In this document: positions 38,425-51,123 of the stretch, piece after piece
How the letters are laid out: each line of letters opens with the position of its first letter
Position numbering within the stretch: the first letter of the stretch is position 1
NCBI GenBank assembly: GCA_013397865.1
Contig: VZTI01000617.1
Location: forward strand, 140,520-204,519
DNA from: Struthidea cinerea
Taxonomy: Eukaryota > Chordata > Aves > Passeriformes > Corcoracidae
Direction of reading: 5' to 3'
Length of the DNA: 64,000 nt
The notes under the pieces: generated by a model
Told to the model about the DNA's origin: nothing
Database searches by the model: none
Seen by the model: the letters and a program-made list of their open reading frames with translations, nothing else
Position numbers and translations under genes: made by a program

Positions 38425-40456
38425 TGTTCAAGGTATTTCCTGTTTGTCATGCTGCAGGTTTTCTAGCTGCACGGCTCGTGGCAGATCCTTTGGGTTGTGG
38501 CTTCTGTGTTCCCTGCAGTATCACAATCCTTTCAGAGCAGCTTTCGCACAAGACAATTCCTTTGTGCATTCCCTGGATGGCACACAGTAATGGTGGAATG
38601 TGGCAGCTTTTCTCTTGTGAAATCACTGGGCAATTGGGTGCTTGCAGTAAGTTTGGAAATTGCAGTGTAGTGTGCATTGTGTCAAGAAGCAAGGAGCTGC
38701 CAGTAGATAGAACTGAGCTGATTAATGCCATTATAAATTACATAAATTTTTGTTTCTATTCTTCTTATGTGTCTATGGGCTTAGGACAGATCAAGGTTAA
38801 GTCTCTTCCATGCAATGTCTTGGACATCAGAGTTTGAAAATGTTACTACAGAGCCAACTACAGTAACTGCAGCTGACTGCATTTTGGTTGAGTGTGAAAA
38901 TTGAGTGAATTTTCATAAAAAAAGAAAATTCTGCGAACGCCTTTTTTTCTAAGGTATGGATTTAGATGCTCTTTGTAGGTTCTTGTTTCACTCCCTTGGT
39001 TTTGGAAGAAGCCTTGATGACTGACATAGATGTGTCTTGGGTAACTTAGGTGAGGCTGGACCCAATTTACTCTCTGGGAAGTGAGGCTGAGGCAGTTTGA
39101 TCACAGTTGGCTGCAAGCATCCTTCCTGTACCCTTCCTGCCTGGGCAAGACAGGTGGAGATTGGGTCCCTGTGGGCAGTTTTCCACTCGACAGCATGGAG
39201 TACTTGCTGCCTAATTACTACCGCACTAACAAGACTGGGAATAGCTGGCATTTCAACATGAAAAATACTATATTTGTGTGAAGTATTTGTTGTTGAAAGT
39301 TTTTTTTCTTGAACATTTTTATCCCTTAGTTCTAAACATTATTGTGCCTCTGTGGTCCAAACGGGTAGTTTTGTGTCCATGTGTTTGTTTCAAAAAGACT
39401 GTTGCATACGATGATGTGATGGAAAAGTGTTGTGCTGTGCCATGTTCTGCTTACCACACACAAACCCAATCATGAGACAGCAAACCCAAGTCACGAGTCT
39501 TTGGAAAAGTCACATTGTTTGGGACATGAGTGGTTCTGTCCTGGCAGGCATGTGAAGCAAATGGCAAACCAAATAATTTTTCTTGTACTGCTGTAAGACC
39601 TCATGTTGTTGTAATATACATTTGTGGTTTAAATTTATTTTTTAAGGCATTGCACTTTCCTGACCTCTCTATGAAACATTACTCTGTGCAAGCAGGTGCT
39701 GGAAAGAGAAGTGTTTTGTGTGGTTATCTGTCTGTTATCACTGTAATTATGAACAGAGAACTCAGCCCAATTAAAGAGAAAGGGAATAACATGGGCCATG
39801 ATTATAGCATACAGCATTTCTTAATTTGTGTACATGGTGGTTTAGTTTCCTGCTTGCTGAATATGATTCTAAATGGTTTCATTATTGTGAAAGAAAACAA
39901 TGACAAATTATCCTGTGCTGTTTAAGTTACTGGGATGTGCTGCTGCTTAACCTATGTCAATTAAAGTTTATTACACTATCTATGTCCAATGTTCTTAGCT
40001 GTTTTGTCTAAGGTAGCACAATTTACTTTTCTCCAACCTAAAGACAGAATTTATAACTGGATTCAAAAACTACAAAAGTAGATGACATTCATTCTACATT
40101 AAAATTTCTGTTCATACAGAAATGTTACAGGACTTAGTTTTATTGTTCATAATGTGTTAAATGGATTTATGGGTTAATGCTGGTTAATAGCTGAAAAGAA
40201 TGTGTAAGAGGGTAATTAAAAGTTAAATTTTACGTGTTCAAAAACTGTGTTGCCAGTTTCTTAACAAAGGAGTGTAACAGATATTTTCCCATTCAGATTT
40301 TAATCTTGGTAGGTGACAAATCATTATCAACAACTGTTGATTAAGAGCATTTAATACCATAGGGACATGATGATGAAGAGGTGAAGAAGTCGTCACTGGA
40401 ACACACTTCTGTGTGTGCTTAAAATTTAAAAGCTGTCATCTGAGTTATTAGGACTG

Positions 40457-40534
40457 TTTTCTTCCTTTTTTTTTTTTCCCCTCCTTTTTTCTTTGTTTTT
40501 CTCCCCCCTCTCCCCCTTCTTTATTTTTCTTCCC
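40457..40534 (+). repeat. Long polypyrimidine tract
   Basis: About 78 nt almost entirely C and T (two G/A interruptions), ending directly in CAG at 40534-40536. It can be read as a simple pyrimidine repeat or as a very strong splice-acceptor context. See the finding on 40457-40613. Confidence 0.8.
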
Positions 40535-43500
40535 AGAAAGAGCATGTGTGTTCATTTGGATGAATTACCAGCACTGGAAAATGTTACATGGTCAGCTGAT
40601 CTTGGGAAGTTTGGTAAAATGAAATGTTCCATTTAACTTCCCACACCATCCCCAAGACTTTTATATTTGCAAGTTATCATGAACTTGGAAAATAATCAAA
40701 ATTTTGTTGTATATTTTGTTCCTTTTTGTAGATGCTAACTTTAAAGTATTTTCAGTGGCTTTTTCCTGATTTCCGATGCAGGGATGTGACTCATCACCTA
40801 TTTTTTTAATTTTTGTACAGTGCAAATAAATAATGATCAGTGACTAATTTTGTAAATTGAACTACAGTGCACAACCTTGCGTTTTCTCAATGAAAGCCTT
40901 TGGCCTAGAAAATCTAGACTGTATTTCAGGAGCTGACTTGGCTTTGGGAGAGCATTAACATGTTGCCTTGTTGACAGAAAATCACACACAGCACTTTGCT
41001 ACAATTCAAGTTTGGGAGTCTGTGACATTTACAGTTCTTGCTGATGTCAGATCTGTAATGGATGTTGGGAAATGCAGCAAAGTAAAGGGAGTAGCCCAGG
41101 AGTGCTCCATGAGAAATGCTGTAGCTCAGGGAATTCATTAGGTTGGTTTTGATCATATGCAGTTATTGAAGAAAAAGTGTGTTTTATTTTTAAAACTTCT
41201 TTTAAAAAGGAACTTTATAAAATTATTGTGGTTTATGAAGCATTGGTTTGCTATTATGCTGAACTCCTCATGTCTTAGTTATGTGGTTTTGCTTGTATAA
41301 GGCATTTAAGAAAATATATGACTGACTTGATGCCTATAAATTCAAATAAATCCTCAACTGAACTATTTAGGGGCAATAGACACAGCCTATTGGGCGAAGT
41401 GGGACTTCATTACATTTCTGAATGCATTTAGACACATTCAAACAATGTTTAAAGTTTCGTTTAAACTGATAGATGCTGGAATATCTCCAAGTCAAAGCAG
41501 CAATTAGGGCAAACAGACTGTGTGGAAAGAGATGTGAATCCCTGCAGGTTCAGATAAAATCCAATTTTCTGACCCCATATACTGGTGTACAACTTTCTGA
41601 CCTCGTGCAGATGGAAAATGATGCCGGAAGATGAGTTCTGCTGCTCTGGTGTTGGTTCCCACATCCCCTGGATATGGGACATGGGGTGTGTCAAATATAG
41701 CCTGGGCAAAGCCAGGCAAGTGCTGAGCTGTGCCTGGGGCTGGGCAGAGCTGCTGTGAGCCCAGCTGTGCCTCTTGGCTCTGGCTGCAGAGGGGCTCCCT
41801 CAGGCAGGGACCATTCATGCACTCAGAGAGGTGCGTATGCTTTTATGTGATGGATCCAAGTTCTTCAGCTGGGTGTCTTTGTTGGGGTAAGTAATGGAAG
41901 GTAACAGTGACGAGAGAGGGAAATGGAAGGAATTGCTGAAATTACCAATGGCTTTGGTCTCCTTTTCATGCTGAAGTCTGGGGTGCCTTACATGCTTTTG
42001 CACCTAACAAATCAGAGTGGGGGTGTAATCTCAATAATAACAGTACTGAATTTTTTGTGGGTGTGATTTGAGAACCTGGCAGGAAATACTTTCTTGAAGG
42101 ACAAGAGCAAATGAGCAGTGAGGACAGGAGGATTCCTTTTTTTTGCTTGTCTAACACCTACAATTTCTAACCCTTTACAACCTTTGAGGTTGCCTTTCAA
42201 AACCCGTAGAGATATTATGCTGATGAAACACCACTCTTTTCAGGCTGCAAATTTTCAAGTGAAACAGTAAAATCCATGTTTCAGTTGTTAAGGGCAAAGT
42301 GTACGTGCAGATGTGTAGTAAATTCCTGCAGAGTTCATGCAGCTAGCTGAGGCAGTAGTGCGTGAACGTGTTCTTGGCCTCTCTCGCGTGTGAGAGTAGT
42401 TCAGTGCCCAGACTGAAGTGAGCCCTCAGCCCTGCAGCCCCAATGCCCTATAGGAGCTATGACTACCTCAACAGAAGGGCACTGTAGATGGCCATTTCTC
42501 ATTCATAAAGAGCCAGTGTGCTCTTAAAGCAAACATTGAATTAGTATTTTTCTTCTTCTGATGTCTAGACATTAACCTGATGGTCGCATCCTGCTAGAGT
42601 AATACTAAATTCCCAATTCAGGAGAATAAATCCTGCCCAGGCCTTCCAAAGAGCAGGGGTTGTGGCCAATTCCCTGCCCATAACTGTTATGAAATGTAGT
42701 GAGGGTTTGCTGGGGAGGCAAGTAGACATTGCTGTGGTTGGAGTGAATTGGCTGGAGACTCTGCCCAGGCTGCCCCTTGAAGAGCTGTTGGCCAGCTGTG
42801 CCTGCTTATTTGTGCCTTAGTTGCCAAATGTTATTCCACTGAGGTTGACTGGGTGATTGGCATGGCAGAGTCAAACAAGAAAAAAATTAGATCTTTCATC
42901 TTGACCTAAGGGGCTGTGTCAGAGTCCTTAATGAAAGGAAATTGCTTCTGCCTTAGTGGAGAGGCAAGTAAAAACTTTTGGGTCTAGAGAAATCCTGCTT
43001 CAGCATCCCTTAATTGAGCCTTTAGAGTTTCCTCCTGAAGCGCTTACCTGGAAGAGTTAAATTAATCACCAAGTCCTTGTGCTGCAGCTGCTCTCCTGTT
43101 GTTTTTCTTGTGCTGGGAGACGATTAGTTGCCTGGACAAGCTTGGCATCTTGAAATCTGAAACTGTCTCTTGGCATTTTTTTAATGCTTCGAAATCTTGG
43201 TTAACATTTAGTGTGTACTGTTAAATATTACTATACCCTGGTGTTCTAAAAATTGATAAACTTTTTAAGAGAAATGCAGGGCGGGTGAGCTTTCAAATAA
43301 TGGTTTCTCAGAAACATTAAATATAATTTTCACATGTTAAAACTGTGAATGATTTGGTTAACGTACCTGTTTAACTGGAAGTGTCTGTTAGTAATACATC
43401 TTCATGGAAGTTGAAGTTAAAAATTATTTCAGATTTTATAATTAAGTGGCTTTTAACTGGCCCAAAGGGCAAAGCTACACTCCGAATGTTTGCTTGAAGA

Positions 43501-46500
43501 ATATACATCCTCCTCTCTTCTATAGTTAAGAAATTCTGGAAAGCAACAATTAGAAATACAATGCTGAAATTTTCCTTTTATATATCTGTTACTTTGTTCC
43601 TATCCATCACACTAAAACTCAGTACAAGTAGTAAGTTAGCTGGTTCTGACAAAGGTTATTTCTTTCTCAAAATATGGAATAAGCTTCTGTAGTTAAATTT
43701 GAATGTTAATAACTTGGCTATGAAATATTTGCCCACTATTACCAGCACTGTACTAACATCTTTGGGGTTTGGGTTTTCTTAAAGTGGTTTTCATCTCAAA
43801 CTTGCTTTCTTTTTTTAAAGACGTGAACTGAATATCCAGTTAGCTTCAGTGTTGTTAATATTTCATTTCTTAGAGGTGAAATTTTTGGAAAGTTCTATTT
43901 TCAACAGATTGCATTAATATACATTACAATTATCCTATTTGCTAATAGTTACAAAAGAGATGAATTCTATGCATGGTTTTGAGTAATTGAGGTAATCAAG
44001 GCATGTGGCACTGTTATTTTCCTTCAGTAAAAGCACATAAATTTTATACCGTTCCATATATCTTGTTATGACAGATCAAAGTCAAACCATGATCCCAGTA
44101 ATGCAAATAATGTCTTTCAGCATTGTCTGAATCAGAGTAGTTTCAGATCTACCAGCTCCTACATTGCTCATCTTGTGGCACGGAGTTGATTTCCCAAAAT
44201 GTAAATATCTGTCAGAAATACCCAAGCGTGGAAGGAAGGACATCAGTAATGCAGCCTGCGTGGATCTCATCCCACAGTTTGACCATTCAGGGGATCCCCC
44301 TGGTGTGGGTCTGTGCATTGCAGGTCTGTGTAAAGCAATGGTCACTATTCTTTTATTCATAAATTAAATTTGGAGCTTTCCAGTTACCGAGAACACAGCA
44401 GGCTGTAGCTAGGGGCACAGCATAGACACAGCTCCCTTCCCTTTCCCTCCTTGCTTTTTGTGACATATTCTAAAGTCCAGAAGGTCATAACTACTTTTAG
44501 ACCAATCTTCCAAAGTACCAGAGAAAGTCTGAGCTAAAGATGGGAGCTTTTTAAGCTGCTTATTGTACCAATATTCTTTTTATTTATGTAGCATAGGCGA
44601 TCTAGTTCTTCTAGTGCATGTGCCTGGAAACACGAGCTAGTAAATACTACAGATTTAAAAATTACAGGTTTCCCGGATGTGATTTTTTGAGTTAATAAAG
44701 CATCAGTATTAATTTTTGTGTTCTCTGTAAGTGCACAGACATATTTATGCAGACAATCAGAGCTATGTGGGATATCAACCTTGCTATTTATCCTACAGAC
44801 ATGGCCCTTCTCTGACTTCTCCTTTACTAACACAGCAATGAGTGCTAAGCATTGATCACATAGAGCAAATAGGAATCAATTATGTATTATGAGGTTAAAT
44901 GGACCATAATGAAAAGTCTGTTGATATAGCATATATTTATTGTAATTAATCTACCTAAAAATGAATGCTATTGATATAAAAATAATGGTAGCAATGTCAG
45001 TGTGACTGGAATACTAAACTCCTTTTGAGGTCCTCTTGGGCAGGGATGGAATAGTTGTGTGGTGTATTCCCAAGGTCTGATAAGGATTTTTGTATTTACG
45101 GGGTTATTCATTAGGGAACTCAGCAGGAACTGCCAAAAATTTTTGTAGCAAGGTTTATGTGAATTCTGCAATATTTCTATCCTCAAGATGATGTTCAGAG
45201 AAAGCTCACAAGGAAATGTGCCAGGTAATTTAATTGCTCTGGTAAGTACGAGTCACTCGTTCTGTAAGGGTTCAGATGCTTTGAATACATTTTATTTTTC
45301 ATCCAACATTTTTAAGTAACTTTATGGTTCTAAGTTTCTTAGGTAGCAGTAGCTTAATTTTAAAATATGCTCTGCTATTCTCCCTTTCACTCTTTTCAGT
45401 AAGATTTATGGGTGATAGGAGCCTCTGGAAGGAAGACACGTGCTTGCCAAATTGCAGGTTCCTCCTGACCTGGGAGTCACGCTAATGGCCACCAGGAACT
45501 GTGCACTTAGCAGAAGAGCAAACTAATTTGATTTTGTGTGCTGTAAAAATGCAAACCAAGCATAACGATAATAATGCAAAGTGTAACAGAAATATTGTAT
45601 TACACTAACCCTTTGACTCGGGGGCATTTAACTCTCCAATATTTATGTATTAATGTTCTTTGAGAGGTTTCCTTCAGTATTGGAAAGCAATGTGTTCAGG
45701 GGATGAATCTGTGGATGTTTTCATCTTAAGTGAGAATAAATGCTTACTGCAGAATTTCATGCTGCTCCTGACTACCTACCAGCTAGTGATTATATTTATT
45801 GGTGCTCTTGTACTACAAACAAAATAAATGTTTAATTTTGGGTTTTTGTTTGGTTGGGTTTTTTTTAATTACTTGTCTGTAAAGCAAATTGATACTTCAT
45901 AGATTTCTTTTTTTGCTTCCATTTTTTAATTAAAATGTAATTACCAATTCACATTTAGGAGTCTGTCATCTTTTAGCATTGTTTTTTCTTTATTAAACTG
46001 TAACTGCAAATGTCACATAAGAACAGAACAATTGCCCTGTAGTTTCAGATTATGGATTTTTGTCATTATGATTGACTTGAATATACAATATTTGAATATA
46101 TGAGATATGAAGACACTTGGATATTCGTATTTTCTTTTAAAACAGTGCATAAAACAGTAAAGACAATTTTCATTTTTTTGTTCATACCCTTAACATTAAA
46201 TCAAAACTAGAAGCTTTAAAGACAAACATTCTTTTTTTCTACTTAACAAATCATCCTAGGTCTGTGAAGTTCTGAATCATTACAGAAGCTGGCAGAGCAT
46301 ACAGTCAGAATGACTTCTGCAATGCAGAACATAACGGAGGTTCTTAAACAAAATGCATAGAGATGTGGGAGTCACACGCTGATCTGATTTTTCTTAGAGT
46401 TTTATTTAGCTAAGCTCTCAGTCACTTTATCATTTATTCAGTAAACATTGTTTATTAGCATTGGTTTTTCATTTACTGTGTCTCTGTATGCTGTTACAGT

Positions 46501-46788
46501 TTCTCTTGGTGTTAAATTTTTCTTAGTATGTGCATAGTCATCTTCATAAACAATACCCTTAGCACATTCGATCCCCACCAATATATAACAGAAGGGCTTC
46601 TTCGGAACTCAGGGCATGAGTGCACGAGGTAACGTAATCTCTATGGCTTTATTTTCTGCCCTTACAGTAACCATGGGATGTGTTTGGGAAGCACTGAAGG
46701 AGAACCTTTTTGCTTCTCACTCGGCCTCTGAAAAGACACTAAGGCTGGCAGCTGATGTTTTCATCAGTGACTCACTTTGTTAGTGTTT

Positions 46789-46957
46789 TCATAGAATCAA
46801 ATCTTTGAATGGCCTGGGTTGGAAGGGACCTTAAAGCTCATCTTGTTCCAACCTCCTGCCATGGGCAGGGACACCTTCTACTTAGACCAGGTTGCTCCAA
46901 GCTCTGTCCAACCTGGCCTTGGACACTTCCAGGGATGGGGCAGCCACAGCTTCTTCA
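46789..46957 (-). mobile_element. CR1 LINE 3' end fragment, 5'-truncated
   Basis: On the plus strand the fragment begins CATAGAATC and runs through GGGTTGGAAGGGACCTTAAA, TGCCATGGGCAGGGACACCT, AGACCAGGTTGCTCCAAG, TCCAACCTGGCCTTGGACAC and GGATGGGGCAGCCACAGCTT. These blocks match, in order, the reverse complement of the avian CR1 3' untranslated end, which finishes in ATTCTATG repeats. The match ends abruptly near 46957, so only about 170 bp of the roughly 4.5 kb element remains, as usual for 5'-truncated CR1 copies. The element contributes no coding sequence. Frames at 46809-47163 are read through it by chance. Confidence 0.93.
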
Positions 46958-47780
46958 TTTTGTGTGTCCCTGCCCAAGATGTACTTTGGGTGAACTGCTG
47001 TCTGACCTGTTGCTGCCTGCTGCAAGCCCTCAGTTCTGCCATAGCTTATTCAGGCACATATTGTACAGTAATTGCCTACTTGAAGTACTGCTCCTGCTTT
47101 GCTACATGCGTTTGCTGTTACCTGGGGAATACACTTTCTTTTGGAGACTTAATAATTGAGTAAACAAATCCTCCTTGTAGCATAGAGGGAAGAGGAGTGC
47201 GTGGAAGGGCACAGGGCAGGTTCTACCTAACAGCTTTGTGTTGTTACCTGCTGAATGTACTTTTGGAATGGAATATGTTGCATGTAAAGAATTGACTGTC
47301 CTCTAATAGTCTGATAATAAGCAGAGTCTTAGCAGTAGCTTATTCATATAATGTAACAAGTTAATCTTGTTAGTGTGAGTTTTATCTAGCTTCATAATCA
47401 CTGAATTTGATCATTTCCTCTTGGATGCTCTTCTTCCTCCTGTTTTGTGCATGATCTGCAATACCCTCCCCTGTGTTTAAGCAAAAGCTAGAAGATTCTG
47501 AACAGCTTTCTGCACAATTCCGAGCTGCAAAATTCTGCAGGAAGAATTCAGGATTCCTGCAATGGGTTGTGCCCTGTCACCTTCTAATGACATGCAAGAT
47601 AAGAATTTTTTTTTTTTTGCAGCATAGAGGTGTCTAGTCCTTATGGCCAAATTCAAGGTGGTGCCTTGTGCCTGTCCTAGGATCCTGTGTGCAGACAGTA
47701 GCTCCAGAGCCTGACACGGGGCAGGGAGCTTGGTGCCTTCCTCTCTGCTCAGGCTGTAGACACCTTCAAACCCCATTCTT
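46958..47780. other. Non-coding unique sequence
   Basis: Nothing recognised between the CR1 fragment and the T tract before the gap. A 12-T run followed by GCAG (about 47607-47622) looks like an acceptor, but no open exon follows it. Confidence 0.5.
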
Positions 47781-47855
47781 GGACTTTCTTTTTTTTTTTT
47801 TTTTTTTTTTTATTTTGGGGNNNNNNNNNGGACTTTCTTTTTTTTTTTTTTTTTT
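47781..47855 (+). other. Assembly gap (9 N at 47821-47829) with duplicated flanks
   Basis: GGACTTTC followed by T23 (47781-47811) is repeated as GGACTTTC followed by T18 (47830-47855), with the N run between them. This is the pattern expected when two contig ends overlap in a homopolymer and are joined without being collapsed. A true tandem duplication is less likely. Confidence 0.85.
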
Positions 47856-50021
47856 AAGTTAAGGGAAGCAGCAAGATCATACCAGGCAGCCAGGCCATGA
47901 TTCTTAATTGCAATGCTTGGCTTTTCATCTTCATTTTAAAAAGGTAGAATGATCCATTAAAATGTACATTTTAATTTTATCAAGAGCGCTAGTTGCAATT
48001 AAAGAGCCACTGAAGGTCCGTGGTAAAAGGCTTGGGAGGTTGGGAGCCGACGCCTGAGAAAGTTGAGATTACAGCTTTCTGCAGTAAAGCTGTGGACATT
48101 TAAAATGAGTGTAAATAAAAATGTATTCTTGGCGGACCTCTTTCAAGCCAGGATGTTTGATTCCTCCCCAGGGAACTCATTATCTCTTGAGTATGCTCAT
48201 CTTTACATGGGCTGCTTTTTGACACTGGGGATGGGATCTTGGGCTGTTGCCTCGCAGTGCTCAGCCAGCATGTGAAGGGTTGCACAGACGGTACATGGTT
48301 TTGGCAGTGTCTTTTCTTACTCCTGCTAATCTTACAGGAACCTGTGGCTGTGACAGTCTTCAGATGGCAGTGAAGAGTGAGCTCCCAGCTGGGAGCTGTA
48401 ATAACTGTTGTCAGGAGCATCCCAGCAGACGGAAGAGATATGTATTGTTTGTTTGTATCTTTATTTCTGTGGGGAGGGGCAAGCAGTGAAAGCCTTTTTA
48501 TAATATCATCATTTCCTCCTTTAATTTTCCCCCAGCATTTAAAACAAGCAAACAGAAATAAATAAAAGATGGCTGGCTGCCCTCAGGGGTGTTGGGTTAA
48601 TGTCCCTCATTGTGCTGCTGCAGCTGCAGAGGAGCGCTGTTTGGGAAGATAATTAGTATTTTCAGTTGTGGTTACATCTACAGCAGGGAGGACCTATAAT
48701 ATCTGTTCAATCCCTGTGTTGTCCCATGCAGCTTGCTCCTTGGAGAAGAGGCTTTTGTGCAGTAAACAGCAATAATATCAATCTGTAGATAATCTAGCCC
48801 CCTTCGCTCTGTTCCCCCTGAGAAAAAAAGCAGCAGCAGTAGCTGCACGTCATCTGCATTTGTTTTAAAAGACAAAACAATGATCTTGAACAAACACAGC
48901 AGAAAAGGAGAGGCTGCCTCCCCTTATCTTTCTGTTGCCCTCAGCATTTCCAAAGAGCAAGAGAATTTCTTGAAGATTGGTTCGAGAAGCTGGAGAATTG
49001 TGCTGAAATCCTGATTAATGCACAAGTTTTTCAGGCCTCTCTTGTGCTTTCAGTGTGAAAGGAATTGGCATTTGCAAAAGAAAGAATCATTGTTTAAATA
49101 GCAATGTCAAATTTCTTACTTATCTTATTTTCACTGCCTTCATGATTAAGGTGAATGCTTGAAGCTTGCAGTCCTCGATTTGCAGTGTACGCTGAACTTT
49201 ATGTGAAAAATGAGCAGCTGAGGCATTCTTTCCTTTTTATATTTTGGTGAAGGAAGAAATGGTTGTAATTCTGTGATTGTTTTTAGGTAAAAGGAAATTA
49301 ATTTTCAGCAAGAAAACTGAGCCTACCGGGAACCTATTAGAAAGTGTATGGGATGACACTGTCACTATTTTAATTTTGCATTCTATACCCTAACATCTGC
49401 ATCTAAGGAAACAATAGAGGAAATCTTATGCAATGACATTGAACTGCAGCCAATTCTGTTTGCATTTACTGCCCCTAGCTGAATAGCAAAAAATAATTGC
49501 AGCCAATTCCTGAATTAATGTTCCTGTGCCTCTCTGGATTAGAAAATATGTGGGAAAATGAAATACAGTAAACTGCTCATCTAATGGAGTTAATTCTAAT
49601 AAATCCAGAAGCTAAATAGCAAAGTCAAGTTAGGGCAGAAGTTTTTAATAAATATTTGTGTTCAGTAAATCAGATGATGTATTCATATGAAATGCTGGTG
49701 ATTTAAGTACATACCATCACACTGACAAGTAAGCATGATATTGGACAGAAGGTATTAAAATCCATTATTTTTATATCAGTGGGGACAGATAACTTGGATA
49801 CAAGCATTCTTGCAGAGCTGAGGAGTTGATTTCCACTAAGAATGAATGCTGCTAAACTGTTTCGAAGGAGATGCAGACCCAGCTGAGAGCCAAGATGTAA
49901 GGTGTTTATCTTCTATGCTGAAGCTTTTCTCTCTCCAGCTCTGTGGGACTGGAGGTCCAATGTTTCAGGGTCAGAGTTTGCTGGCCAGAACTAAGGTGTA
50001 AAACTTCTTACCGTGTAAGTT
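47856..50021. other. Non-coding unique sequence
   Basis: No gene is recognised. The sequence is free of simple repeats, and parts of it (about 48590-48900 and 49435-49560) have the even, AT-rich composition often seen in conserved non-coding elements. Conservation cannot be judged here. A doubled 12-mer lies at 49445 and 49498. Confidence 0.45.
50017..50021 (+). repeat. Left target-site duplication of the ERVL LTR
   Basis: AAGTT immediately before the LTR; paired with AAGTG after it (4 of 5 identical). Confidence 0.65.
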
Positions 50022-51118
50022 TGTCATGGTTTGATGCTGGCCAAATGCCAGGCATCCACGAAAGCTGCTCACTTGCCCTCCCCTGCCACAGATGGGCAGA
50101 GGAGAGAAAAAATTAATGAAGTGTTCATGAGTTAAGGACCAGGGGAAAACACTCTGAGGGCAAAACAGACTCAGCTTAAAGGTACAAAGTGAATTTATTA
50201 CTAACAAAGCCAGAGGAGGGTAATGAGAAGTAAAATAAGCCCTTAAAACACCTTTTCTTCCCCCAGCCCCTCCCTCCTTCCCACCGACAGCGCAGGGACA
50301 CAGGGCATGGGGGTTTGGTCAGTTCATCACCCGAGGTTTTCTTCTGCTGCTCCAGGAGGGGAGTCCCTCCCCTGTGAGACCGTGGGGTCCCTCCCACAGG
50401 AGACAGTTCTCCGAGAACTTCTCCAGCGTGGCTCCAAATCTCACGAGCAGCAGCCCTGCCAAACGTGCTGCAACTGAGTCCCTCCCACGGGCACAGAGTC
50501 CTCCCAAAACTGCTGCGGCGTGGGTCACTCTTCCACAGGGTACAGCCCTCCAAGCACAGGCTGCTCCAGCCTGGGAGCAGGGCCCCTCTCTCCACCGGCT
50601 CTCCCACTGGATCACAGCCTCCTCCAGGCATCCCGCCCGCTCCAGCACGGGCACCTCCCCCATGGGCTGCAGGTGGATCTCTGCATCCCCCGTGGATCCC
50701 CACGGGCTGCAGGTGGATCTCTGCATCCCCTGTGGATCCCCATGGGCTGCAGGGGCACAGCTGCTTCACCATGGTCCTCACCACGGCCTGCAGAGGAATC
50801 TCGGCTCTGGCACCTGGAGCACCTCCTGTCCCTCCTTCTGCACTGACCTTGGTGTCTCCATGTTGTTGCCCTCACACGTTCTCAGCTCCTCCTCTTCTCT
50901 GGCTAGGAAAAACTGCCCCCACTTTGTTTTGATTTTCTTCTTTAGTGTGTTATCACAGAGGCGTTCCCATCATCTCTAATTGGCCCAGCAGCATGTCCAT
51001 CTTCAGAGCCATCAGGGATTGGCTCTGCCGGACATGGTGGAAGCTTCCAGCAGCTTCTCACAGAAGCCACCTCTGTGGCCCCCCAATACCAAAAACCAGG
51101 CCATGCAAAACCAACACA
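50022..51118 (-). mobile_element. Solo LTR of an avian ERVL-type endogenous retrovirus
   Basis: Read on the minus strand, the element starts TGTGTTGGTTTTGCATGGCC (51118) and ends with CATGACA (50022), giving TG...CA ends. The beginning, the block around CCGGCAGAGCCAATCCCTGA, the GC-rich repeated 'ctgcagcccatgg' modules and the 3' end resemble the abundant songbird ERVL LTR family. A canonical AATAAA lies on the minus strand at 50199-50194, placing R/U5 in the last ~170 bp. The 1097-bp length suits the family. Flanks are AAGTT (50017-50021) and AAGTG (51119-51123), a 5-bp target-site duplication with one mismatch, as ERVL integration gives. No internal gag or pol sequence is attached, so it is a recombined solo LTR. 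The 135-202 codon frames at 50176-50979 on both strands are artefacts of its GC-rich, stop-poor sequence. Confidence 0.9.
50661..50753 (+). repeat. 40-bp tandem repeat inside the ERVL LTR, 2.3 copies
   Basis: The unit starting CATGGGCTGCAGGTGGATCT at 50661 recurs at 50701 with two substitutions (T to C, C to T) and begins again at 50741. Such modules are a normal variable part of this LTR family. Confidence 0.9.
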
Positions 51119-51123
51119 AAGTG
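51119..51123 (+). repeat. Right target-site duplication of the ERVL LTR
   Basis: AAGTG directly after the LTR; partner of AAGTT at 50017-50021. Confidence 0.6.

Larger units (their letters stand above)
33095..46788. other. Non-coding unique sequence, AT-rich
   Basis: No gene is recognised. It holds a T-rich tract near 37070-37082, (TA)6 at 38413-38424 and a long polypyrimidine tract at 40457-40534. The best open frames (33397-33666 plus with a non-ATG start, 38364-38837 plus, 39530-39925 plus) show no known domain, and each overlaps frames in other phases. Confidence 0.5.

Noticed and set aside
38364..38837. 157-codon plus-strand frame, the longest outside the LTR
   Set aside because: No domain, signal or splice context. 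It contains a TA repeat and overlaps open frames in another phase and on the other strand.
48979..48988. GGTTCGAGAA, similar to a tRNA B box
   Set aside because: No matching A box, cloverleaf or terminator at the right distance.
50176..50979. Opposing open frames of 135-202 codons on both strands
   Set aside because: They lie wholly inside the ERVL LTR, where GC-rich tandem modules lack stop codons in several phases. LTRs of this family carry no such gene.
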